Notes: generated by a model from the letters alone, not told the origin. A stretch of 8,838 bases of DNA from an uncultured Oscillospiraceae bacterium (GCA_900540305.1 UQFL01000069.1:1-8838), one strand, 5' to 3'; shown: positions 1 to 6,864, counted from the stretch's first letter. Made by a program: numbers and translations.

Positions 1-48
1 CGAGATCAGCCTCGGTCTCGTGGGCTCGGAGATGTGTATAAGAGACAG
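1..48. other. Illumina Nextera adapter (P7 tail, i7 index, Read 2/Tn5 mosaic end), not genomic
   Basis: This stretch is library-construction sequence. Bases 1-6 (CGAGAT) match the end of the P7 flow-cell primer. Bases 7-14 (CAGCCTCG) occupy the i7 index position and match, from memory, the primer form of Nextera index N710. Bases 15-48 match the 34-nt Nextera Read 2 adapter and end in the 19-bp Tn5 mosaic end AGATGTGTATAAGAGACAG (30-48). Genomic sequence therefore starts at 49. The match runs the full length in the right order, so a natural Tn5 end is very unlikely. The adapter also supplies a false C-terminus to the gene reading leftwards into it. Confidence 0.97.
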
Positions 49-809
49 TTTTTATATTCTGTTATTATAAATGAAAATGTTAAATCAAGAGAAGAAATTC
101 TGTCAAGCCGCTTTTTATTTTCTTCGCTCGTTCTATAATAATAAGGAGTCATTGAAAATAATGTTTTAATATCTTCACAGCAAATTTCTGATTTTTGTTT
201 TATTATATTCTTTGAAACGATTTCAAGTTCCTTGCACTCGGGCACTTTTTCATCATTATAATAAGGATTATCATAAACAATGGCTTTCATTTCATAAAGG
301 TGCTCTTTTGCAGGCACAACAGAATAAAGTCTGCCGTTTGTTTTTAAAATTCTTGAAAATTCTTTTGAATTAAAAGGCGCAAAAAGATGAATTGCCGTGT
401 CAACACTTTCGCTTTTAACGGGAATGTTGCTGAGGTTTGCAACAAAATATTTTCCGCCTTTATTTCTCTTAGCCGCAAGGCGCACCATTTCCTTGCTTAT
501 GTCAAAACCGTAAAGTTCGCCGTCATATTTGTCATAGTATCCCTCACCACAGCAAATATCAAGCACCGTGCCCGTAAGCATTTTTGCAATTTCTTCTTTT
601 AAAAAAGAATAATAATCTTTTTCAAGAAACGCCCGCCTTGCTCTTGCAGATTCCTTGCTGTCACCTCGTTTGTCTCCGCTTTTACTTCCTGTCAGCAGAT
701 TGACATATCCCTCTTTGGCAAAATCAAAAATGTGGTTGTTTTGGCATCTAAGGCAATTATCTTCTTTGTGCATTTCACCGCCGCAAACGGGGCAGATAAG
801 TATGCTCAT
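49..809 (-). CDS. rlmA: 23S rRNA (guanine-N1)-methyltransferase RlmA family, 3' end cut by adapter
   Basis: SAM-dependent methyltransferase that modifies N1 of a guanine in 23S rRNA hairpin 35. Gram-negative RlmA(I) acts on G745 and the Gram-positive RlmA(II)/TlrB type on G748; the latter is expected here by taxonomy, not shown by sequence. An N-terminal zinc finger is visible (C6, C9, C22, H26), followed by the family stretch DFAKEGYVNLL (29-39), the GDS...ARRAFL region (50-62), SAM motif I VLDICCGEGYY (82-92), and a late MTPYYYR motif. The start ATG (807-809) overlaps the stop of the upstream deacylase gene as ATGA, so the two are probably translationally coupled. Genuine coding ends at about residue 253; the next codon spans the adapter junction. 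The remaining residues, CLLYTSPSPRDRG, and the stop at 6-8 come from adapter. By alignment from memory with E. coli RlmA (269 aa), only a handful of C-terminal residues are missing. Confidence 0.9.
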
Positions 810-1384
810 ATCTCTTTCTTCACTGTGCCGTTTTCAGCCGTTTCGTATTCGGGCATATCAACTATTATTGCGGAATGGTGAACGGCAGGCAAAAAAGTTT
901 CAATTATATCTTTTGTTTTGAATTTAAGGCTTGATGTGTTAACACATGGGTGACAGCCGAAATATTCGCCTTCAATTACGGGCTTGTCAATAAGAAGCTG
1001 AACTCTGTTTTCTGTATCGTTCATAAGACCCATAACTGAAACTGCACCCGGCTTTATGTCAAGAAATTCTTCCATAAACTCCTCGCCGGCGAAAGACAGT
1101 CTTGAACAGCCGATTTGCTTTGTTATATCTTTTGTTTTAAAAGGCTTGTCCCCGGGCATCATTAAAAGATAAAAATCTGTTTTTTGCCTGTTGCATAAAA
1201 ATAAATTTTTGCAAATAAGCGTTCCGAGTACGGCGTCTATTTTATTACAGTCCTCCATAGTGTTTGCGTGGCCGTGGTCTGTTCTCTCGTATTCTATGCC
1301 GAGTGAGTCAAGAAAATCATAAACTCTGATTTCTCTTTCCTCTCTGCCGCTTGTGTCTGTCGGTCTGCCTTTGAAAAGCTCCAT
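806..1384 (-). CDS. Ala-tRNA(Pro) deacylase, YbaK/ProX family (ProXp-ala type)
   Basis: Free-standing trans-editing enzyme, 192 aa, that hydrolyses alanine mischarged onto tRNA(Pro) by prolyl-tRNA synthetase. It carries the single YbaK/tRNA_edit domain in the form usually annotated prolyl-tRNA deacylase or PrdX. Visible features are the early YDFLDSLGIEYERTDH segment, the conserved lysine in the ICKNLFL strand (K59), which corresponds to the editing-site Lys of the family, then CSRLSFA, PGAVSVMGLMND and the late GCHPCVNTSSL motif. The ATG at 1382-1384 is chosen because a strong AAAGGAG sits 8 nt upstream; an in-frame start at 1420 would lie inside the terminator hairpin. It lies just downstream of the terminator after alr and overlaps rlmA by 4 bp, making a two-gene translation-quality unit. 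The distinction between ProXp-ala, YbaK and PrdX specificities rests on overall resemblance only. Confidence 0.88.
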   Translation of the reverse strand: MELFKGRPTDTSGREEREIRVYDFLDSLGIEYERTDHGHANTMEDCNKIDAVLGTLICKNLFLCNRQKTDFYLLMMPGDKPFKTKDITKQIGCSRLSFAGEEFMEEFLDIKPGAVSVMGLMNDTENRVQLLIDKPVIEGEYFGCHPCVNTSSLKFKTKDIIETFLPAVHHSAIIVDMPEYETAENGTVKKEI

Positions 1385-1392
1385 TTGTTGTT

Positions 1393-1399
1393 CTCCTTT
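1393..1399 (-). promoter_or_regulatory. Ribosome binding site of the tRNA deacylase gene
   Basis: AAAGGAG on the minus strand, 8 nt before the ATG at 1384. It fixes the start at this ATG rather than at the longer in-frame start at 1420, which adds 12 residues unlike the family. Confidence 0.8.
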
Positions 1400-1401
1400 G
1401 C

Positions 1402-1430
1402 ATATAAAACGGCAGCGCACTGCGCCGCCG
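1402..1430 (-). terminator. Intrinsic terminator after alr
   Basis: On the minus strand a 9-bp GC-rich stem (one G-T pair) with a 3-nt AGT loop spans 1430-1410. It is followed directly by TTTTATAT (1409-1402). It begins 7 nt after the alr stop codon, so it probably ends the D-glutamate/oxoproline operon. The U-tract is imperfect (TTTTATAT), so some read-through into the deacylase-rlmA pair is possible, and no separate promoter for that pair is evident. Confidence 0.72.
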
Positions 1431-1437
1431 CTTAGAA

Positions 1438-2586
1438 TCAGTACATATAGTTAGTTGAAAAAATAAGATTGCCGTTTTGGTAGTATGTTCTCGGTACTCT
1501 TCTCGCAATTCGACACGGAAGTTCATAATTGAAAGAGTATGCCGCTTCGGAAACTTCTTCCATTGAAAGCTCGTTTTCACCGCTTTTGCCCACAAGCACA
1601 ACCGTGTCGCCCTCTTTGGCTTCAATTCCCGTAATATCAACCATAAACTGGTCCATACACACTCTTCCCGTAATCGGTGCAAACTGCCCGTTTATGAGTA
1701 CTTTTCCCTTGTTTGAAAGACAGCGTGGATATCCGTCCGCATATCCTACAGGAATTGTGGCGATTTTCTTTTCGCCGACAACCGTGTAAGTGCCGCCGTA
1801 TGAAATCTCTCTGCCGTTTTCAAGCGTTTTAATGTGGGAAATATGTGTTTTCCACTGCATAACAGGTCTTATGTCAAGCAGACTTTTGTCCACCTCATCG
1901 GACGGGTAAAGACCGTATGTTATAATTCCCATTCGGCACATATCAAAGTATTCGTCAAAGTTCATAATGCCAGCTGAGTTATTTATGTGCTTAATCGGAA
2001 TATAAATATTTCTTTCTTCAAGATATGATATAAATTTCTTGAATTGTTCTCTTTGATTTATAGTTTTTGAAAGGTCTTTTTCGTCCGCTGTTGCAAAGTG
2101 GGAAAAAAGCCCCTCTGCAAAAATGTTAGGAAGTTCCGTAATCTTTTTGCATATGTCGGCGCTTTCTTCGTTAACCTGAAAGCCTATTCGGCTCATTCCC
2201 GTGTCAACGCAGAAATGAAATTTTACCGTTTTGTTTTGCTTTACCGCTTCATCAGACAGCGCTTTTGCCGCGTCAAAGCTGTAAATAGGTATTCTTATAT
2301 CATTTTCAACAACCTGGTCAAAATTGTAATGCGCAACTGTTCCTAAAATGAGCAGGGGAGTTTTTATGCCTGCTTTTTTCAATTCAATAGCTTCTTCAAT
2401 GCACGCTACGCCGAAAAAATCGCATTTATCATCAAGATGTTTTGCAAATGCAACAGCGCCGTGACCATAAGCGTCAGCTTTAATTACGCATAAAAGCTTA
2501 ACGCTGTCGGGAAGTTTTTTTCTTGTGTTGTCAAAATTATAATCTAATGCGTCGAGGTCTATTTCCGCCTCTGTTCTGAAAAACAT
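1438..2586 (-). CDS. alr: Alanine racemase
   Basis: Fold-type III PLP enzyme, 382 aa, interconverting L- and D-alanine in the cytoplasm. D-Ala serves peptidoglycan synthesis and also feeds D-amino-acid transaminases. The N-terminal barrel carries the PLP lysine K36 in VIKADAYGHG. Further family residues are R133 in GMSRIGF, H163 in FSHFATAD, R218 in CRMG, and the opposing catalytic tyrosine Y263 in SYGGTYT from the C-terminal domain. The ending CRIARRVPRTYY is typical. Length and both catalytic residues are normal, so the enzyme should be active. Its ATG overlaps the pxpA stop as TAATG, with GAGGT about 9-10 nt upstream inside pxpA, so it is translationally coupled as the last gene of the cluster. 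It may be the housekeeping racemase or a dedicated member of the D-glutamate module; the window cannot tell which. Confidence 0.95.
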   Translation of the reverse strand: MFFRTEAEIDLDALDYNFDNTRKKLPDSVKLLCVIKADAYGHGAVAFAKHLDDKCDFFGVACIEEAIELKKAGIKTPLLILGTVAHYNFDQVVENDIRIPIYSFDAAKALSDEAVKQNKTVKFHFCVDTGMSRIGFQVNEESADICKKITELPNIFAEGLFSHFATADEKDLSKTINQREQFKKFISYLEERNIYIPIKHINNSAGIMNFDEYFDMCRMGIITYGLYPSDEVDKSLLDIRPVMQWKTHISHIKTLENGREISYGGTYTVVGEKKIATIPVGYADGYPRCLSNKGKVLINGQFAPITGRVCMDQFMVDITGIEAKEGDTVVLVGKSGENELSMEEVSEAAYSFNYELPCRIARRVPRTYYQNGNLIFSTNYMY

Positions 2587-3341
2587 TATTCTATTACCTC
2601 TGAAAGTGAAACTGTTTCTATGCCGTTTTCAATAAACGCCTTGTTTAAAAGCTCTACAAATTTTATTGCTTTAGGTCCGTCGCCGTGAACGCATACGGAG
2701 TGTGCTTCTATCGGTATATCTTCGCCTGTAAAGGCTTTTACCTTTCTTTCCTTAACCATTCTGATAACTCGGTTTATAGCTTCGTCCTCGTCCTCAATCA
2801 TTGAGCCCTCAAGGCTTCTTGCCCTAAGACTTCCGTCAGCCTCATATGCTCTGTCTGCAAAAACCTCGCTCGCAAATTTGATTCCCGTTTCTTTAGCCGC
2901 TTTAATCATCTCTGAGCCTGAAAGCGCAAGAAGAATAAGGTCTTTGTCAAAATCTGATACCGCTTCTGCAACCGCATAGGCAAGTTCGCCGTCCTTTGCC
3001 GCCATGTTGTACATTGCACCGTGTGGTTTGATGTGGCTGAGCTTTATTCCCTGAACGCTTGCAAGTGCTGACAATGCACCAAGTTGATACAGTGTAAAGT
3101 CATAAACCTGTTCAGGTGTTACAAACATATTTGTGCGTCCAAAATTATCCTTATCGGGATAACCTGGATGAGCGCCTGCCGAAACTTCGTTTCCTTTGCA
3201 CAAATTAAGCGTCTTTGTCATAAGACAGCTATCGCCTGCATGAAAACCGCAGGCAATATTTGCGCTTGTAATCTGCGGAATTATTATTTCGTCTGCGCCT
3301 GCGCCCTCGCCTAAATCGCAGTTAAGGTCTATTTTATACAT
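2586..3341 (-). CDS. pxpA: 5-oxoprolinase subunit A (LamB/YcsF family)
   Basis: Subunit A of the prokaryotic ATP-dependent 5-oxoprolinase, which converts 5-oxoproline (pyroglutamate) to glutamate. PxpB and PxpC are thought to activate the substrate by phosphorylation, with PxpA completing ring opening. The 251-aa length is standard. Hallmark motifs are the N-terminal DLNCDLGEG (5-13), NIACGFHAGD (28-37), GAHPGYPD (56-63), FGRTNM (67-72), HIKPHGAMYN (103-112), the EVFADRAYEADGSL segment and late VCVHGDGP. The start is set by the family's canonical M-x-K-I-D-L-N beginning; the ribosome binding site is weak, so translation may depend on coupling to the cyclase-like gene 15 nt upstream. The stop overlaps the alr start. 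Older annotation calls the family LamB/YcsF lactam utilisation protein. Confidence 0.95.
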   Translation of the reverse strand: MYKIDLNCDLGEGAGADEIIIPQITSANIACGFHAGDSCLMTKTLNLCKGNEVSAGAHPGYPDKDNFGRTNMFVTPEQVYDFTLYQLGALSALASVQGIKLSHIKPHGAMYNMAAKDGELAYAVAEAVSDFDKDLILLALSGSEMIKAAKETGIKFASEVFADRAYEADGSLRARSLEGSMIEDEDEAINRVIRMVKERKVKAFTGEDIPIEAHSVCVHGDGPKAIKFVELLNKAFIENGIETVSLSEVIE

Positions 3342-3356
3342 TATAAATCACGCTTT

Positions 3357-4142
3357 CTAATATTTCAAACTTGTGTTTTTAACATCTGTTATAAACATAT
3401 GCCCCGGTGAGTGGGTTATCGCAATAGGGGGCTTAACATTCATAACAACATTTTGCGGAGTTACGCCGCAGGGCCAGAAAACGGGGATTTCACCCTCGTT
3501 TATCGTAACGCTGTCGCCGTAGTCGGGCTTTGAAATATCGTTTATTCCTATGAGTTTCGGGTCGCCTATATGAATAGGAGCGCCGTGCACCCTCGGCATC
3601 GCCGCAGTAACATTAACGGCTTTGACAACCTTGTCGTGCGGTATCGGGCGCATAGAAACAACCATATTTCCGCAGAAAATACCTGCTTTTTCTAGTTCAA
3701 TGTTAGTGTTGAACATCGGAATATTTTTGTTTTCCTCAATATGGCGCACAGGAATATCCGCTTCAAGCAGTTCAGCCTCAAATGAGAATGAACAGCCTAT
3801 AAGAAAATAAACAAAATCATCATGCCAAATATCTGAAATATCGCAAACTTCTTTTTCAAGAATTCCGTTTCTCCATATTCTGTATTTCGGAAAATCTGTG
3901 CAAACGTCTGCGTTGTCAGCCATTTTTATGATTTTCTTGCTGCCTACTTCGCCAACTTCAAGAATAGGGCAGGGTTTAGGATTTCTCATACAGAAAAGAA
4001 GAAAGTCAAATGCGTATTCTTTTGGCAAAATGCAAAGGTTTGCCTGTGCGTATCCGCCGCACATACCCGAGGTCTGCCCCGTGATTTCCTGAGACCTGAT
4101 AAGTTCACGCACCTCTTTCGGCGCCATATCGGAATAATTCAT
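3357..4142 (-). CDS. D-glutamate cyclase N-terminal-type protein (former DUF1445, YcsI/UPF0317 'hydro-lyase')
   Basis: Complete 261-aa member of the family once called DUF1445, now named D-glutamate cyclase because its homologue forms the N-terminal part of vertebrate mitochondrial DGLUCY (C14orf159), which converts D-Glu to 5-oxo-D-proline and water. Conserved blocks seen in order: GYAQANL (30-36), NPKPCPIL (54-61), DVCTDFPKY (79-87), IGCSFSFE (115-122), VSMRP (162-166), HGAPIHIGDP (186-195), PVFWPCGVTPQ (220-230), THSPGHMFITD (243-253). There is no signal peptide or membrane segment. GGAGG lies 4 nt before the ATG, a short spacing. It sits between pxpC and pxpA, as its homologue ycsI sits among the ycsF/kipI/kipA genes of Bacillus subtilis. 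What this half does alone has not been shown by anything here; together with the DUF4392-type gene the cluster holds both DGLUCY halves. Confidence 0.92.
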   Translation of the reverse strand: MNYSDMAPKEVRELIRSQEITGQTSGMCGGYAQANLCILPKEYAFDFLLFCMRNPKPCPILEVGEVGSKKIIKMADNADVCTDFPKYRIWRNGILEKEVCDISDIWHDDFVYFLIGCSFSFEAELLEADIPVRHIEENKNIPMFNTNIELEKAGIFCGNMVVSMRPIPHDKVVKAVNVTAAMPRVHGAPIHIGDPKLIGINDISKPDYGDSVTINEGEIPVFWPCGVTPQNVVMNVKPPIAITHSPGHMFITDVKNTSLKY

Positions 4143-4160
4143 ATTTCCTCCGCTGTAATA

Positions 4161-5084
4161 TCAGAATTTAAGTTTTTTTAGTGCTTTTTGCTCCTGCTTT
4201 GCTATTTTCTGAGCCTCTTTTACGCTGACCTGAGCAAATTTTATCGTACCGCCCGGCCTTGCCTGAGCAATAAGATGCCTGTCTGCCGAAATAATGGTGG
4301 CAATTTTTGCGTAACCGCCCGTTGTCTGCCTGTCAGCGGCAAGGATAATGGGCATACCGTTTTTAGGAACCTGAACGGAGCCGAAAACGATACCGTCAGA
4401 CACAATGTCCATTGAGCCTTTGCCTTTGAGCGGTTCACCGTCAAGCCTGATACCCATTCTGTCAGCCTGCTGTGTGATTTTATATTCGCAGGAAAAGAAA
4501 GTATTTATATCTTCGTCTGTAAACATATAGTCCTGAGGGCCTAATACGGCACGCAGTGTTATGCTGTTTTCGTATGTTTCCTCGGGCAGTTCTCTGCCTG
4601 TTGTATCTGTTATAATGGGCGCAAAGGTGTTGATTATATCGCCTGCGGCAAGTTTTCTTCCGTAAAATCCGCCTATCTGTGATTTGAGGTTGGTAGACCT
4701 GCTTCCCATAACCTCGGGCACATCAAAGCCGCCGCTAACCGCAAGATAACCTCTGACGCCGCTTTTTGCGTAGCTCATTGCAAGTGTGTCGCCCGCATTT
4801 ACGGCGTATGCCTTGTTTCTTTTAATAGGTGTTCCGTTTATTGCGGCGGAAAAATCTCCGCCAGAAAGCGCAATAACCGTATTTTCTGTAAACTCGGCTG
4901 TTATTCCGAGCAGAGTAGTCTCGATAACGGCGCACTCAGGCTCATTTCCCACAAGAATGTTTGCCGTTGACATAGCTTTTGAATCCATTGCGCCGCTTTG
5001 AGTAAAGCCGTATTTCATAACGCCGAATCTTCCGCCGTCCTGAATAGTAGAGAGCATACCTGCATTTATAATCTTAATACTCAT
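4161..5084 (-). CDS. pxpC: 5-oxoprolinase subunit C (KipA/carboxyltransferase A_B-like)
   Basis: Partner of PxpB; the PxpBC pair is homologous to the paired cyclophilin-like domains of urea carboxylase and allophanate-type enzymes, and is thought to phosphorylate 5-oxoproline for PxpA. The 307-aa length fits the family. Motifs: TIQDGGRFG (13-21), SGAMD (30-34), AN-LVGN (41-47), GSRST (127-131), GGFYGRKLAAGD, and a late ADRQTTGGYAKIATI segment. Automatic pipelines often name it biotin-dependent carboxyltransferase or KipI antagonist; the presence of pxpA and pxpB makes the oxoprolinase role the better call. ATG overlaps the pxpB stop as ATGA, and a full-strength GGAGGTGA lies 4 nt upstream. 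Confidence 0.95.
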   Translation of the reverse strand: MSIKIINAGMLSTIQDGGRFGVMKYGFTQSGAMDSKAMSTANILVGNEPECAVIETTLLGITAEFTENTVIALSGGDFSAAINGTPIKRNKAYAVNAGDTLAMSYAKSGVRGYLAVSGGFDVPEVMGSRSTNLKSQIGGFYGRKLAAGDIINTFAPIITDTTGRELPEETYENSITLRAVLGPQDYMFTDEDINTFFSCEYKITQQADRMGIRLDGEPLKGKGSMDIVSDGIVFGSVQVPKNGMPIILAADRQTTGGYAKIATIISADRHLIAQARPGGTIKFAQVSVKEAQKIAKQEQKALKKLKF

Positions 5085-5806
5085 CGGCTCACCTCCGAGA
5101 CTTCTGCTGTATAAGAGCCGTTTTCAACCTGTTTCTCAATCTCTGCGAATTTCTCGGGACTTATTCTTACAAAGCGGATATAATCGCCTGCATTGTAAAG
5201 AATTGGCTTTTCTCTTTTTGCGTCATAAACCTTGACAGGAGTTTTGCCGATAAGCTGCCATCCGCCGGGAGAAGCAACGGGGTAAATGCCCGTCTGCGCC
5301 CCGCCGATACCGACTGAACCGCTCGGAATTTCAACTCTCGGGCTTTCAAGGCGAGGGGTTTCAATTCTTTTGTCTAATCCGCCGAGGTACGCAAAGCCTG
5401 GCAGAAAGCCGAGCATATAGATTAGATAATCTGTTCCCGTATGTATTTTTATAATTTCTTCTCTGTAAAGCCCCGTATGGCGCATAACGTTTTCCATATC
5501 AGGCGCAAATTCGCCGTCATAGCATACGGGTATTTTGTAAAGCAGGCTTGATGCGCCCGATGACGCACTCATACGCTTTGTTATGCCTTTTAATTTTCGA
5601 GTTAATTTTGAATACGAGATTTCGCAAGGGTCGTATATAACCGTAAGAGAAGAAAACGCCGGGATAATATCTTTAACGGCGCTGATTTTTCCGCTTTCAA
5701 GCACTTTTGAAAGCGCAGTTACATGGCTGTTCGCCTCTTCACTTATCTCGGTGGAAAAGCATACAGTCAAGGCGCTGTCGCCGCAAGGCAAAAATGAATA
5801 ATTCAT
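5081..5806 (-). CDS. pxpB: 5-oxoprolinase subunit B (KipI/carboxyltransferase C_D-like)
   Basis: Second subunit of the 5-oxoprolinase kinase half, 241 aa. The N-terminal GDSAL segment (9-13) and the C-terminal block are diagnostic: LGFLPGFAYLGG (132-143), the P-R-L and S-P-R-x-E-I-P-S-G-S stretch (151-164), TGIYPVASPGGWQLIGKTP (172-190). Its B. subtilis homologue KipI was first described as a sporulation kinase A inhibitor, so that name may appear in annotation. The start codon overlaps the stop of the DUF4392-type gene as ATGA, with AAGGA about 11 nt upstream inside that gene. The stop in turn overlaps the pxpC start, linking three genes by overlapping codons, which fits equimolar production of interacting proteins. 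Confidence 0.95.
   Translation of the reverse strand: MNYSFLPCGDSALTVCFSTEISEEANSHVTALSKVLESGKISAVKDIIPAFSSLTVIYDPCEISYSKLTRKLKGITKRMSASSGASSLLYKIPVCYDGEFAPDMENVMRHTGLYREEIIKIHTGTDYLIYMLGFLPGFAYLGGLDKRIETPRLESPRVEIPSGSVGIGGAQTGIYPVASPGGWQLIGKTPVKVYDAKREKPILYNAGDYIRFVRISPEKFAEIEKQVENGSYTAEVSEVSR
5089..5096 (-). promoter_or_regulatory. Very strong Shine-Dalgarno of pxpC inside pxpB
   Basis: GGAGGTGA, complementary over 8 nt to the 3' end of 16S rRNA, 4 nt before the overlapping ATGA. It supports the overlapping pxpC start and suggests independent as well as coupled initiation. Confidence 0.75.
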
Positions 5807-6864
5807 CTTGTAAAAAATCCTTTTTTCAAAGTGTTTTTGAACCAGTCCGTCGTCTTATCCTCAACCTGCGGCGGATATTCAATAAGCGATTTCATAAGCG
5901 CCACAAGGGGAAGATTTATATTCTTTCCTATACCGTCAATATATGGTCTCGGTTGACCGTACATATCAAGCATTCCTGCCGCTGCTGCGGCGTCCATTGC
6001 CGCCGACTGTTCCTCTGTATCGTGGAACAGCTCGGGCTTTTTAAGAAGATATGCCGTTGCCGCCATAAGGGCGTTGCATCCCCAGTCAGATACGGTGGCA
6101 GTTATAATATTGTCTGCAACGGTGTCGGCAAGAATACCAAAGCCCGTGCCCGCTTTACAGCCGCCGAGCTCCGCATAAGGAATATATTTTCTGATATGGT
6201 CTTCAATAGCCGCCATTCCTATTTCGTTTCCGAGGTCTCCTATCGAAAGATTGTATATTCCCATTTCTCTGCATCTGTTGAACAAAACATCGTATTTTGC
6301 TTCAACTCCCGTGGTGTTTACGCCCGTTGCGTTGTGATAGTAGCCGTTTTTGTTTCTGCCGGGGGCTTCTATGCTGATAACGGCGCACGGCTCACCGTGG
6401 GACAAGATTTCATCTGTCTGTGCAGGTGCATCTTCAATTTGCTTAGTAAATTCAATAATGCCTACCGTATTTTCTCCTATGTTGTCAATATCGGTAGTTG
6501 TATCAAAGTATAAAACATTGCTGATTGCCTTAATCGCTTTAACGCACTGCTCGGGTACGATTAAGATGGGTTTAACGGAAAATGCCTTCATAATGAACTT
6601 TGCAAAAAGGCAGGAGGAAATAATTCCGTCCGTCTCCGCTTCGTTCCACGGCAAAAGGACAAAACCTGTGAGAATATACACTTTTTCTCCGGCTTTCATA
6701 TTTTTGATAAGTCCTTTTGCTCCGTGAGTTGTGAGCGGTTCACCGGTAAAGTTTCTTGCACCCTCGTAAAGAATACGGCATACTCCGTATCCTCTCGGGT
6801 CAAGGTTCATAAGCGTGTCAAGGTTACAGCCGACATTGTATTCGGTAAGTTCGTCTTTAGTCAT
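5803..6864 (-). CDS. D-glutamate cyclase C-terminal-type protein (former DUF4392)
   Basis: A 353-aa protein of the family formerly called DUF4392, which forms the C-terminal part of mitochondrial D-glutamate cyclase DGLUCY. Family blocks seen: ILTGF (64-68), ETDG (77-80), SIEAPGRNKNGYYHNATG (164-181), IGDLGNEIGM (208-217), VSDWGCNAL (258-266). The glycine- and aspartate-rich motifs look like a ligand-binding site, but no catalytic residue can be named from sequence alone. No signal peptide or transmembrane segment is apparent. The start ATG at 6862-6864 lacks a good ribosome binding site (only GGA about 8 nt upstream), and an internal Met at residue 19 is a less likely alternative because family-like sequence precedes it. 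It follows dat after a 63-nt gap and overlaps pxpB. Role inferred: with the DUF1445-type gene, interconversion of D-glutamate and 5-oxo-D-proline. Confidence 0.88.
   Translation of the reverse strand: MTKDELTEYNVGCNLDTLMNLDPRGYGVCRILYEGARNFTGEPLTTHGAKGLIKNMKAGEKVYILTGFVLLPWNEAETDGIISSCLFAKFIMKAFSVKPILIVPEQCVKAIKAISNVLYFDTTTDIDNIGENTVGIIEFTKQIEDAPAQTDEILSHGEPCAVISIEAPGRNKNGYYHNATGVNTTGVEAKYDVLFNRCREMGIYNLSIGDLGNEIGMAAIEDHIRKYIPYAELGGCKAGTGFGILADTVADNIITATVSDWGCNALMAATAYLLKKPELFHDTEEQSAAMDAAAAAGMLDMYGQPRPYIDGIGKNINLPLVALMKSLIEYPPQVEDKTTDWFKNTLKKGFFTR

Noticed and set aside
1..48. Tn5 mosaic end as evidence of a natural transposon
   Set aside because: The mosaic end is embedded in the full Nextera adapter with index and P7 tail, so it is library DNA.
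49..809. rlmA as a pseudogene with an aberrant C-terminus
   Set aside because: The odd tail is adapter sequence. All visible zinc-finger and SAM motifs are intact, so the gene is cut by the contig end and not degenerate.
1317..1682. Minus-strand frame of 121 codons spanning the alr end, the terminator and the deacylase start
   Set aside because: It crosses two genes and a terminator in another frame, and its translation is arginine-rich low-quality sequence with no recognisable domain.
4161..5806. pxpB/pxpC as a urea amidolyase or allophanate hydrolase pair
   Set aside because: They share the fold with those enzymes, but there is no biotin carboxylase or amidase domain nearby, and pxpA is present in the same operon.
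5707..6513. Long plus-strand open frame (268 codons) opposite the DUF4392-type and pxpB genes
   Set aside because: It lies antisense to two well-conserved coding genes, its translation is rich in Cys, Arg and Phe without family resemblance, and it has no convincing ribosome binding site. It is a shadow frame.
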